DNA of 64,000 bases, from assembly GCA_933228895.1 (NCBI GenBank), contig OW121853.1:76058645-76122644 (forward strand), written 5' to 3'. Below the pieces are notes generated by a model, which had not been told where the DNA came from, did not search any database, and saw only the letters and a program-made list of their open reading frames with translations. This DNA is from Platycnemis pennipes (lineage: Eukaryota > Arthropoda > Insecta > Odonata > Platycnemididae). Below are positions 53,646 to 64,000 of the stretch, one piece after another (position 1 is the first letter of the stretch; each line of letters begins with the position of its first letter). A program made the position numbers and the translations under genes.

Positions 53646-56484
53646 CCCCCCAGGCCGCGACTTCTAAAGCTGCCGTCTAAACCACGCCTTAAACCTCGAG
53701 TTTAAGAAATTCTGTTATTCTTAATATTTACATCTTTATTAGAATCTCTCTTCTCACTCGTCTTCATTTTCATGATTCCTTGGGCCAGTCTGGGAATTGA
53801 GGACGTCTTGGTATTTCACGCAGGAGCGACTCCTCCCCTTTAAATCCCCCTGTCGTCGATCCCCTTGCGTATGGCGCCCCCTTTTTGATATGCATCTCGT
53901 CCTCCCGTCTCGGCGCCGGCTCTGCGCCGAAGTAATTGAGGATCTCCTCCCGTCTCCTCTCAACCCTTTTCCTATCCCCCCCCCTCTCTCAATCCGTGCC
54001 CTAATGCGTAAAGGAGCGCCTCTACGGTTGAATATGGGTACAGACTCAGACAGATATAAGGGAGATGGATGTATCAGATACGGTCGTTTTCTTTTTTTTT
54101 GGAATTTTTTTCTTTCGCCGCGTTTTTTTTTTTTTTTTTTTGAAAAATCGTTTAAGTTCGGCCGAGAGATGTACGACCCGCAATTAGTCTTCCGCATTCC
54201 TTTCTCGGTGGTTGTCTGCGTGAAATTATCTGTGGACGATTCGGATGTAAAAAGAAAATAAAGGTCTGTGCTCTCCCAGATACGCGGAATATGTGGCCGT
54301 TTCCTGGATATTTAAGGAGCTTAATCTTACGCTATAGTGAGACGTCTTAACGCGATATTTTCTCAAAATGGAAACACTTTTATTTTATCTCCCATTTATC
54401 TGCTGAATTATCTGCCCCCTCCCGACACACTTTCTTGCGGCGACTCAAAGAGTAATGTACAGATTTAGATGATTATCTCAAAGTGTTTTTATTTATCACC
54501 ATGGTTTTATTTACTAAATGTATCTTTTTATGTTCATGCAACATATAGGTATAAAATTTCAGGGTGAACAATAATCAAGGAAACAAAAATTCAATGCAAT
54601 GTGCATTAGTAATGGCATAGAAAAAATTTGCTTACAAATATTATTTTAAGTTGGATATTTCAATCACATTTATTTGTTATTTTTGAAATTACATCCATGA
54701 GAAGTTCTAACGATCTCAATACGTAGCAATATCATAGAAAATTTTGTAATATTTCCTACATAATCGGTGAAAGGAAACTTTTTCATACAATAGTCGCTGG
54801 TGATATTCAACTTTTAAATGTTGAAGGAAATGTTTTTTCTTACAATAGTCGCTGTTGATATTCAACTTTTAAATGTTGAAGGAAATGTTTATCTTATTCC
54901 TACCTTTGTTTGTTGGAACACGGAAATTCCACCGATATATCGACGTACCAATATCTCATTTATTCAATTGTTTTTTTCTATTTCTGATCAAATATTATCA
55001 CTCTCGGAGAACCGGTTGGGTTAAATTATTTCGCAATATGGGTTCACCTCAACTGACTTCATATTTGATGTCCTTCACTCGCTTAGAAGGGTGGGTGACC
55101 ATGGCATTAATGCTACATCTTCACAAACCGTCAGTAATCGCTTAACGGGTGCTACAAAACTGCGTTTTATTGTTGTAAACCCTACAATTTATGTGTACTC
55201 TGTACCTCTTCTTGTGGCCTGTCGTAATTCGAATAAAATTGTTGATTTCTCTCGACTACTTACGTAATATCAGTTCCTGATAAAGTAGCCGGAGAACTAT
55301 TTAATTTAAAGAAGATGATAAAATCTTACGATCTAATTGCTCCATACTAGGCGTTGGCTATGCATGGCTATGGCTATGCATTGGCTAGTTAATGAGAATT
55401 CAGGATGCTATTTCTAAAGCCTAATTTAATCCTTTGTGTAATTAGATTATTAATGATTTTATTCTGTAAACTTCCAATGGATGAGCTATGGGGAGAAAAC
55501 AAGTTTTAGAAGCATAAACGTCATTTCCAGATACCACCCAACAAATTATTTTATGGAATTTCTTCAGTAATAACTCTGTATTCATAAACTGTATCTACAT
55601 GAGGTTGATGCTTAAATAATCAAGCCGAAGATGAATGGAAATCCTATTTTTAAAGGGAAACTGATTAAAAAATTATCATCATTATCATCAACTTGAAGAG
55701 GCTGATCTCGACTGTAATCGTACCTGAGGAAGTTATGCTAATTAAATTTCTGTATACAGTCTGTGGCCGATTTAAAATCTGGAGAATGTTGGGTAGAAGG
55801 TATCCTTGTTCATATCCTGTGCGTACAATCCTCCGTGAGTCGGATATAGGGTGGTCAACCTCGACTCAACCCTGTCCGAGAGAGACCTACGTTCTGCCGG
55901 CGGTCCAGATATATCCGACGCGTGGTATGCCCATGTTTTCCAAGATAGGAGGGTCTATGTATTTTTTTTGGACCGTTACGTCGCCGCACGGGGTTTCCCC
56001 GACCTCCCCCTACCATCCCCTCTCCTCCCTCCCCCAACCCTTTCTTAAAGGAAGGGACCGACGGGAGGAGATCCAATTTTATCCCTTGGGAGTTTTAAAA
56101 AAAAAACTTTTTTTTCCCCTCCCGATTTTTTTTCATCCCCGTTGCAGTGCACTCCCCCGCTCGCGCAGTGCGATGTGTGTTTGTTTGAAATGTGTTTCCC
56201 CCTAGCCGCCGCCTTTTCCTTCCTTCGTCCCCCAACCAGAGGGTGAACCGTGCAAGAAAATGCGCGTGTGTGTGTTCCATGCGCATGTGTTGGTCAGATC
56301 GGTCTGGATTTTCCCGTCTTTGGAGAAACACGTGTTCCTCGGGAGTTTTTACACCCTTCGTGTACTGCTTGCCCTTCTTCCTTGGGGGGTGAGAGCGAAC
56401 CTTGCTCAAGATTGTTGAGAAACCCTTAATTTCCGGTCCAAAGTGGCCGAGCTATTTATGAAGCAATTATGATGCATTATTGAC
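53646..56484. other. 2.8 kb, two pyrimidine-rich/CpG blocks, no recognised gene
   Basis: 53790-54260 holds opposing frames of 154 and 147 codons over C/T-rich sequence and a run of 19 T (54123-54141). 55850-56400 has a 170-codon plus frame rich in P and S. None has a domain. Near 54790-54890 a 55-base stretch is repeated (TATTCAACTTTTAAATGTTG followed by AAGGAAATGTTT, twice). 55350-55390 has a short repeat of GGCTATGCAT. Confidence 0.4.
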
Positions 56485-56615
56485 CATTAGCGGCCGCGGT
56501 AGCCGTATCGACAACGCGCCGGCCCGGCTACCTGAGGATCGCTTCTTCAAATCCTGGCTCGGGCATGTTTGTTGTACCCCAATTCTTAACCACTAGACTA
56601 CCGAACCTTCGTTAC
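56485..56615 (+). repeat. tRNA-like sequences, probable SINE relic
   Basis: A B-box-like CTTCTTCAAATCCTGG lies near 56545 in plus orientation. GGTAGTCTAGTGGTTAAGAA (A-box-like) lies near 56585-56608 in minus orientation. These point to one or two decayed tRNA-derived SINEs. No complete tRNA. Confidence 0.35.
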
Positions 56616-56648
56616 TCAGCTGAACTGCTTCATCAACCACATTAAAAG

Positions 56649-57210
56649 TAGGGATGGGTCGGTTCGGTTCTTCGGTTCTCGGTTCCACCGGTTCTTGAGC
56701 CTAGAACCGGAACCGAGGCCAAAAATAATCGGTACCGAAATAATTGGCGCGAAAACCAGTTTGAAACATGCTCACACTCTGAAAGTGGAGGTTTCACATT
56801 TAAACCTGGTGAAATAGTGTACTTACATGCTTCAAAGTTGCCGCGAATTATTCTAATTCAGTTGTTAAAATGCCGATATTTTATTACATCCAATTCTATT
56901 AAGTGATGAGATACCGCCGTAATAAGGATTGATTGGTGTTATGTTACGTCCACGTCCTTTGGAGGTATGAGTCTTCATATCATTTTTGTAAATTATATCA
57001 TAATATAGTATATATAAGACAAAAATATAATGAAGTAGGTATTCTTATTCAAGCAGTATGTCTCGGAAAATGATTATGGATTATCTTACCTTACCATTGA
57101 GAAATGCAAAGTAAGTGATAAATTAAGAACCGGAACCGAGAATCGGAACCGAGAACTGAAGTTAAGAATCGAACCGGAACCGAAAAAAAAGTGGAACCGA
57201 CCAATCCCTA
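56649..57210 (+). mobile_element. hAT-like nonautonomous element H1, copy with intact target duplication
   Basis: 562 bases. It starts TAGGGATGGGTCGGTTC and ends GAACCGACCAATCCCTA. It is flanked by a perfect 8-base duplication ATTAAAAG (56641-56648 and 57211-57218), diagnostic of hAT-superfamily insertion, as is the TAGGG-type terminus. No transposase frame, so it is nonautonomous. Subterminal GAACCG repeats are present but not expanded. Confidence 0.92.
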
Positions 57211-57218
57211 ATTAAAAG

Positions 57219-57554
57219 CAATCGCTTCATTAATAATATTATAACAACACTGCATATGCCGTCTGTGAGTTAAGAACTAGTTCATACGGAATTAATAATT
57301 GAATAGCATTGAATCATAGCATTGAAATATTTTCTTAAACCATCTTTCAGCGAATTACATATCTCTGTTACCACCTTACATCGAAGAATTTGGATGCTCA
57401 TTAGTGTCTTCTCGTGATGCGTTTATTTGAGAAAGCATATTTGGCCATGCCCAGAAGCGGTCAAGTTGATAAAGGTATACGAAATCGATTCAGGAATAGT
57501 AGCCTTTGCTTTGCTCCAACGGATAAGGTTATGTCGTACCATCAAACCTAATGA
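57219..57554. other. unassigned
   Basis: AT-rich; nothing recognised. Confidence 0.4.
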
Positions 57555-57656
57555 CTTAATCCCTGGGCAAACACAACATCCACGTCCTTGGGCGTGGGTT
57601 TAGAACCCGCGACCTTTGAGTTGCCAGGTCGTGCTATTGACCCGACTATCATGGCT
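57555..57656 (-). mobile_element. SINE family T, copy 3
   Basis: Minus strand: GCCATGATAGTCGGGTCAAT (A-box region), GACCTGGCAACTCAAAGGTC, GCGGGTTCTAAACCCACGC (B box), then CCAAGGACGTGGATGTTGTG and TTTGCCCAGGG. The clearest of the three copies. Confidence 0.65.
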
Positions 57657-58471
57657 ATCACTAATCGATTTAGGCTTCACCGTGTGGAAATTCTCCATCA
57701 CGGAAGAAAATAAAAAACTTGCTTTGTTAATTCCTCTGGTTTTTACTTAAACAACTCACTTTCCAATGCACAGTAACGTCTTCAGGTGAATGTTTGCGTG
57801 CTTTGAAGACGATACCTTGAATTAAAACCCGGTTCGTTTGAACATTAAATAAAAAACTAGTGGAAATCACAAAGGTTACTTCCTTTCTCCGTTGATAAAG
57901 GTGATTCTATTTTATTTTTACTGATTTTTTTCTCTGCAGAAGTTTATTTTCTTTTCATTGATGGGGTTAAGGAGCTGATTGAATGGCTGCGTGCTTTCAA
58001 AAAGGGTTTTTTTTAAATCTTAGTGTGGAAAATTTATGTGCCGTCCGTCTGCGGCTCTGTGGATCGGAATCCAGAGCGTTTCTTTCTCCCAAGCATCGAG
58101 TTCCCTATAGAGTCAATCGGGGTGGGTTGGGGAAGGGGAAACGCCCCCCCCCCTCGCTTCCCCCTTCCTTACTCGTCTGGTAATAGCGATGGGGGGGGGG
58201 GGGGGGGCAACTGCGGCAGCTGCCTTCTCCGCAGGTCGCGCCCCCTTTGACCACCCCATTCGCCCCTTCGCGGGTCACGTGTGCCCTGCCACCGCCGCCG
58301 CAGTACGTCACCGCAGAAGGTCAAGACGGGCGCGCGCGTGGGCAATAAAGACGTATCAATTTCTTCAAGTTGCTTCATCGCGTGCCTCTCTCTCTCGGTC
58401 ACTTTCAAAAGGCGTCTTGATTTGCCGCTTCCGTAGAATCGAATTCTCTTATGCCTCGAGCGGTCTCTTGG
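57657..58471. other. unassigned; CpG-rich with a G17 run
   Basis: 58030-58460 is CG-rich, with a run of 17 G at 58191-58207. Frames of 172 and 102 codons on opposite strands run through it, and the plus one continues into a minisatellite. No exon supported. Confidence 0.4.
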
Positions 58472-58501
58472 GGCCATATTCAGAATACCAGCTACAGTTT
58501 T
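58472..58501 (+). repeat. single copy of the GGCCATATTCAGAAT repeat
   Basis: GGGGCCATATTCAGAATACC and then AGCTACAGTT match the opening of the 54-base direct repeats at 44.24 kb. It directly precedes the RTE-like tail. Confidence 0.5.
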
Positions 58502-58578
58502 GCTCCTACTACTTCATCATCATCATCATCGGTCAACAATCCTATGATTGGTTTGACGCAGCCCTCCACTCGATTCTT

Positions 58579-58699
58579 CTATCCCTATTCTATCCCTATT
58601 CTATCCCTATTCTATCCCTATTCTATCCCTATTCTATCCCTATTCTATCCCTCTTCTATACCTCTTCTATACCTCTTCTATACCTCTTCTATACCTCTT
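58579..58699. repeat. 11-bp minisatellite, 11 units, inside the RTE-like copy
   Basis: Exactly 121 bases. The first units are CTATCCCTATT and the last are CTATACCTCTT. The undisrupted copies (1.28, 36.87 kb) have a single CTATCGGCCAACCTCTTC here, so the array grew inside this element. The derived change CCCTATT to ACCTCTT spread through the right-hand units. Confidence 0.92.
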
Positions 58700-58803
58700 C
58701 ATATTGACGCAACTCCTCTCTTTCACATCCTTCACTACCTGTTCCGTACATATCATATGAATCCTGCCTTTTCCATTCTTCTCGTTCACTTTTCCCTCTA
58801 CGA

Positions 58804-59063
58804 CAGGAATGTAGCCAGGGGGGGGGTGTTCTGGTGCTTCAGCCCCCGAAATTCTTTCCAAAAATTTTGTTGTTCTGATTTTAGCAGTGAACTTTGCAGT
58901 GAGAAGAGATAAGTATGGACACTGTAAAAATAAATACCAAGCACAGAAAATTAAGGGAAGAGATTTGTAACATGTCGGCACCGAATGGGCAAGGCTGATT
59001 TGTTTCAAGTTTCGCAAGACTTAGCCCCCCCCCCCCCGAAGCAGATTTCTGGCTACGTGCCTG
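58804..59063 (+). mobile_element. hAT-like nonautonomous element H2, with perfect target duplication
   Basis: 260 bases. It starts CAGGAATGTAGCCAGG and ends CTGGCTACGTGCCTG, so the inverted termini are about 15 bases with two or three differences. Flanked by CTCTACGA at 58796-58803 and 59064-59071, a perfect 8-base duplication of RTE-like sequence. A run of G near the left end and C13 at 59025-59037 mirror each other. No coding capacity. Confidence 0.93.
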
Positions 59064-59350
59064 CTCTACGATTGTCTTCATCGGGCCATCGTGTCTTAAG
59101 ATACGAGCGATTAAGTTGTCCCGTCTTCTTTTTAGGGCTTTCAGTAGACGTTTCTTTTCTCCCACTCTCCCCAAGACTTCTTCGTTTGTCGCTCGGTCGA
59201 TCCATTTTATCTTCATCATTCGTCTGTGGCACCGCATTTCGAATGCTTCCAGCCTTGACTTCTCTGCTGCTGTAACCGTCCATGCTTCGCTGCCATACGG
59301 TAGAATGCTCCAGATGTATCCTACTTGTTACGTCCTTAAATGCGTACAAC

Positions 59351-60229
59351 GAGTGAAATTTTTGTACAGATTCTAACAGCATAAATCATCAATTCCGTTC
59401 AGTAAAATTTTGTTTTCTTACTACCGATTTCCGACGAGTCTACGCCATGGATTTTGACTTCTTTAGGGAGGAATTTGAATAATGACTCTGCCATAGAGAC
59501 CAATGGACTTTAGGGAAGGCTAATGGAAGTCCCAATCGGCAGCGTGCCAAGAAGCCTTTCTTTTCTCTCCTTTTATTCCTCCCCGTTTCCCTTTCACCAT
59601 CTTGCAAGGCGTTCCAGTCGCCGGATCCTGACCAGACTCCACCCCCTCCCCCTTCTCTTTCTTCCCGCAACCCCTTTTTTTCTGAATATATATGCATGAA
59701 TCCAGTCTCAGACGCGAGATGATCACGTCCGTAGAGGAGGAATGTGAACGACCCCTTTCGCCTTGCGCTTTAGAGTTCTTCTTTTTTTTTAATTATTTTT
59801 GTTTAGCGTAACGAAAAAGAATAATACGTAGACCCTCTCGGGCCTTGAAGCCCCATGGGCCAACCGGCCAACCTTGCGGAACTACTGCTCCACGCTTATG
59901 GGCGGGTTTTTCTTTTTATTTTCTCTCTTTTATTTTTTTTTTTGGTCCGCCCTTCGCTCTTGAGATGTTTTTTTTTCTCTCTCTCTTTCGTGTTTCGTCT
60001 CGTGCACTCGGCAGGTGTTTCCATTCCTCTCCCCATCTGTTCCCCCGTACTCCTCCTCTTCCTTCAACCACCACTGCCTGCTTCGTTTCTTACGCCGTTC
60101 CATTGTTGTCTCCTTTAAGTGGCCGACCGAGTGTGTAGTATCGAGTCCTCCCTCTCTCCCTCCTTCTCCACCTGTTCCTCCGTCTTCCCTCGAAGGGTCC
60201 ATCTACATTGAAAGATTCCTCCATCCTTT
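59351..60229. other. unassigned; pyrimidine-rich tracts
   Basis: 59560-59690 and 59880-60200 are strongly C/T-rich on the plus strand. Frames of 97, 90 and 87 codons over them are composition-driven. No gene recognised. Confidence 0.45.
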
Positions 60230-60430
60230 CGATGGTCAATCATCGTAACTGGGCATCAAAACTAACATTAGCTCGACGCAGCTCTCCGTTCCATTCTCCT
60301 ATCGGCTAACTTCTTCATTTTTATGCAATAATTCTTTTCATTTACAACCTTCACTACTTGCTCTATCCATCTCAAACGAGGTCTTCCTTTCCATTGAACA
60401 TTGCTTTTTCTCGACGCATTTCTTCATTAG
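60230..60430 (-). mobile_element. RTE-like LINE 3' fragment, decayed
   Basis: GATGGTCAATCATCGTAACT, then CTCGACGCAGCTCTCCGTTC, CTCCTATCGGCTAACTTCTT, CTTCACTACTTGCTCTATCC and TTCTCGACGCATTTCTTCAT are diverged antisense blocks of the RTE-like 3' end. Confidence 0.75.
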
Positions 60431-63400
60431 AGCCCAGAGACGTTGAAGCTGTTTTACTGGAAGCAATCATATGCGCAAGCTGAAGAGTGAAGAACCATGT
60501 AAATTACATGGATGAATGGGTGGTGATAGAAAAAGAGATATATTACGCGTAGCCATTCGTTCATTTGAGAAGTTTTCCGAGAAATTAATTTCGTAGACCA
60601 TACAATTTTCTCTGCGCATCTTTCCATGCATTAAACTGCGCAATAAAATGCCTCTTGTAAAACGGTCTAATGGTTATGGTCGATTACATTGCCACATTTT
60701 CTCTTAAAATTTTACATCAGACTTTTCTTTTCCTCCACAATTCTTAAGACTTCTTTTGTCAGGGTAAATAAGTCCCATCATAAAATGACTGTGTGTAGGG
60801 ATGTGGGGTTTGTTGTCGTCGTGGCGACGAAACTTATTTGTTATTCTTACGATTAGTGTTGTCATGTAAACCGACGTTTTCCGCTTCGCGTGGGTGTCCG
60901 TAAACGGTCCAACATCAGCCTTTGAGAAAGTCGTTGCATCTTTGAAACTGGTTTCAGAAAGTCGTTCTCGCCGTATTGATGGGATTAAATAAAAAAACTG
61001 CATGCCCCAGACTTTGATCAGATTGCTGCGTGCAAACAATGGGAGAATATCCATCTCAAGACGTACATACTTAATGCGATATATTGCATCAGATAAGATG
61101 GTTAACGCTCGATGTTCATTCGGTTGTTTTTTCATCTGGGTTATATGTTTTTATATAGGTACTTACGTTAATGCAGTTTGTCTCAATCTTCTCCCCTCTT
61201 CCCCTACGTAATTTATCCATCGTCCAAACCTGTATCTCCATGTCTCATTCCATGGTTTATCTTTCATTGACCCTCGCTGACCTTGGAAATTTATTGATGC
61301 TCTCGGCGATTGAATGTATCTCCTTTATTTTTCTTAGATTTTCGACCATGATATCTTTGAATTCTACAGCTTGAATACTCCAACTTCCAGTTTCAATTAA
61401 CTGAATTAATTTTTTTAATTGATTGGTAGATTTTCCTTAAGGCAATTTAGGCATTCCCACCCTGATATTTTATAATCCTTTTACTTTCATTTTGTCTGAA
61501 AATGTGTCCCACAGCTAAAAATTACCATGTAAAATGTTTTACAATTAAGAGAAAAGAATTAGTGTCTTGAGCATCACGTTCGTTCGCCAACTTAAGCATG
61601 TGTTTGGTTATCACATTTAAATACCAAAGCATAAAGGTAAGGCCTTTTTGTTTTGGCATGAAAATTTATTTTAATCATTGGGTGCCGTGTTTTCAATCCA
61701 ATGAAAATATACTTTGAAACCGTTTCTCTACTGTGAAAATATGTGAAAATTTACACACACATTTCTGATTGTCATAGCTTAATGAAGCTGTAGAATTATC
61801 AATACACTACTCAAGATACTATAATATTTAACAAAATACTTATAGATGGTTCCAAGTAATTTTGATTTTTTTGTCGTGTGTACATACGTTTATTTATTTA
61901 TTTTAAGAGATTCACTTTGTATATGCGTTATTAAGGAACCTGCGTGAAATTTTGTCTCTTAATCGTTGACAATTATATGCGTCAACCGGAAAGCAAATCA
62001 TTCGGTCGTAATTCGTCACAACATTCGGCAATTAACTTCAATTATTTGACATTAGTTTCCCATGCAATACTTTAATCTAAATGGTGATGAATCCCACCGC
62101 TGATGGTCTTGTTTAATTTAATTGTCGATAGGATAAATTAATTGGCATACCGTTGCCTATCCTAATTATTCCAGTGGGATAGATTTATGACCTGATTCAA
62201 CTTTTTACACTGAATAAATGGACGTTATCGGGAAAGTTATCTGACGTGAATGGCGTTCAGACACTTAAAAGAGTTTCAATGTTTGACATTTAAAGGGTTG
62301 TAAATGGCGCCATTTCGTTGAAATACGTCCTTCGATAGTGCGATTAATGGCTCTGAAATACCTCTTCAGGCCTATGTGTGTGTATGTCGAATCTTTTAAA
62401 TCTAAGTACATGTAATTTAACTCCGAATTCCGGGCCGTGGATGTATGCCAGTGGCTGCCGAATGGGTTAGAAAAATGAAGGCTTGAGGAAAAGAAAAAAA
62501 TAGACAAGGAGCATAGCATTTTTGCGTTGAATCATTTGAATTTGGCTTATACATGTGACTTGGCGAGCCGCTTACATGACGTTTGGATGGTGGTAGCCCG
62601 CAAAATAATATTCCTACAACAGGCAAGAATTTGTTATCAAAGTTTAATATATTGAATTGTTGGACCCTTTAGGAAGGGCTTTTCCCCCGATTTTCTAGCA
62701 TCGAAATTTCAGATTGATACGCGTATCTTTCGGCTAAGAATTGGCCAAACATCGTCATAAAACATATTTAATATGATAGGTCCAATGCTTTAACGTTTTG
62801 ATGCTACATTATTGGGGTGCGCTCGATTTCTTTAAGGAAATAAAAGCTTCAAAACAATGGAAATTCACTTAATGCCGTCGACACGATTAATGTGTTATTT
62901 TTTCTTCAACTGATAGTCTCTTTCTCGACTAACTAGTGCACTTTTACATTTTCCCACGCAAGATTACACGTTGAGAACACACGCTAAAATATTTTTTTTC
63001 AGAATTCGCATCTATTTTGTTTTCGATGATAAATTTTTAATTTATTAGCCTACAGATACCGGACATGAACTAAATAAATGATAATATCATAAAGAATACA
63101 ATTCATATATTTCGAAATATACTTCAGCTTTTCAAATCACGAAAGTTTTACTATAAACCATTCCGATATTTGCGTCAAATTTTTGCGGTATTGAAAAAAA
63201 CTGCAGCTTGACGACCAAAGACATTGTTGATGTCAAATATCAAAAGAATGCAATGGAGTGCAACAAAAGATTGGGATCGCCATATTACATATCGCCAAAA
63301 AATAAACGTAGCTGAACATTAGCAAATTAATGTAACCGTAGTGGGCATTTTCTTTCCGCATAGCTGTGATTTCTGTGGGAGATCAATTTTTTTCGCCCTC

Positions 63401-64000
63401 ATTTCAACCTCCCGCCGTTTCCTCCCACCCGTCCTTTCACAATTGACCTTTCTGGTCTCACGCCGTTGACCCTTCCCAAACCCGCCCTTTCTTACCCTTT
63501 GCCAAGTCGCCCTTTCGACGTCTCCTCTTCGTCTTTATCGCTTTGTCTGCCCTTTCGTCGCGAGAACGCTGTCCCCACCCCCCCCTCCCCCCCCTTTACG
63601 GAGATAACGTGCGACGGCGTGTGGTCAGAGATGCGATTCTCGTCGACATTTTCAAGGCTTACAAATTTCCCTTTCGTCACTGACTCTTTAATGTCAATAT
63701 ACGGAGCTTTGTTGTGTGGGAGTGTTAGGCAGTTTATTTTCTATATCTCCGGAGAAATTGCTTGATTTTTTTCATTAAGGATTAAGTAGTTGAGGATAAA
63801 ATTATGTGGCTTGAATATTGATGTAAATTTTTGTTAAAAAAATTTTGATGGGCTTAAAAGAAGAATTTTATTAAAAATATTAGTATTTATTCAAATGAAT
63901 GGAAATATTAATTAATATTCGGAACCTATTTTAATGCTCACAAAATGGAGAGGTCTGAAAATAGTAGTGTGAATTTAAAAAAATACCTACTTTGGCTTGC
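60431..64000. other. 3.5 kb without recognised feature
   Basis: AT-rich. The longest frames are 143 codons (60704-61135 minus) and 99 codons (63466-63765 plus, over a C/T-rich tract at 63400-63600). Neither shows a domain. No repeat family from the rest of the window recurs here. Confidence 0.4.

Larger units (their letters stand above)
58502..59350 (-). mobile_element. RTE-like LINE, 5'-truncated, split by hAT element H2
   Basis: (ATC)n tail at 58502-58521 (minus-strand 3' end). Coding remnant in two parts: the segment left of 58803, then, after the insertion, CATCGTGTCTTAAGATACG and the antisense of TNEEVLGRVGEKKRLLKALK, CHRRMMKIKWIDRA and a GYSSREVKAGSIRN segment up to about 59300. The 5' end is truncated near 59350. 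This is the longest RTE-like copy here. Confidence 0.9.

Noticed and set aside
53754..54261. Opposing 147- and 154-codon frames
   Set aside because: They cover the same pyrimidine-rich tract and a T19 run. Basic and low in complexity; no motif.
55693..56205. 170-codon plus-strand open frame, the second longest in the window
   Set aside because: Rich in proline, serine and phenylalanine over pyrimidine tracts, with competing frames on both strands. No conserved motif.
58189..58707. 172-codon frame with a tyrosine/serine/proline repeat
   Set aside because: It begins in a G17 run and CG-rich DNA and ends in the 11-bp minisatellite of an RTE-like LINE read in the wrong direction. The protein repeat is an artefact.

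Overview
This window reads as gene-poor, repeat-rich nuclear DNA from an animal, most likely an insect or other arthropod. The evidence is the repeat content: 5'-truncated non-LTR retrotransposons with the C-terminal protein signatures of RTE-like and CR1/jockey-like reverse transcriptases, tRNA-derived SINEs, hAT-type miniature transposons with 8-bp target duplications, and many simple repeats. I found no bacterial gene architecture and no operon, and I could not recognise any host protein-coding exon. The open reading frames are short (170 codons or fewer). They are low in complexity, overlap repeats, or show no motif I know. A host gene with small exons, or an intron of a long gene, cannot be excluded by eye.

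Layout. 0-5 kb: two RTE-like tails in tandem, tRNA-like SINE heads, a SINE (S2) interrupted by an inverted-repeat element, the first copy of an unnamed ~480-bp repeat (X), and a GC-rich block. 5.3-9.6 kb: single-copy-looking AT-rich DNA. 9.6-17.6 kb: the densest repeat cluster, with two foldback elements, four CR1-like LINE tails, at least five copies of one tRNA-derived SINE (S1) and two copies of a ~315-bp long-TIR element (family M). 17.6-25 kb: a CpG-rich block, a diverged local duplication, a LINE fragment with readable reverse transcriptase C-terminus, S1 copies, back-to-back hairpins, an 80-bp-period array with a hammerhead-like look, and the second X copy. 25-35 kb: a (TTA)n-tailed LINE end, family M copy C, an AT-rich 23-bp tandem repeat and long featureless stretches. 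35-49 kb: RTE-like tails, an hAT-like element carrying an expanded 13-bp minisatellite, LINE tails, family M copy D, and an exact 147-bp duplication flanking a LINE tail. 49-64 kb: a perfect 138-bp palindrome set in 15-bp direct repeats, a hairpin-rich MITE-like element, a second hAT-like copy with a perfect 8-bp target duplication, and an RTE-like copy that has both grown an 11-bp minisatellite and been split by a different hAT element. The last 3.5 kb holds nothing I can name.

Nothing here works together as a pathway. The window is a record of successive insertions, and several nestings can be ordered directly from target duplications. The most unusual items are the palindrome at 49.1 kb, the hammerhead-like array at 23.8 kb with the related foldbacks at 9.7 and 17.5 kb, and family M. 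Family names S1, S2, T, X and M are my own labels. Coordinates of diverged repeats are approximate to about 10-20 bases.
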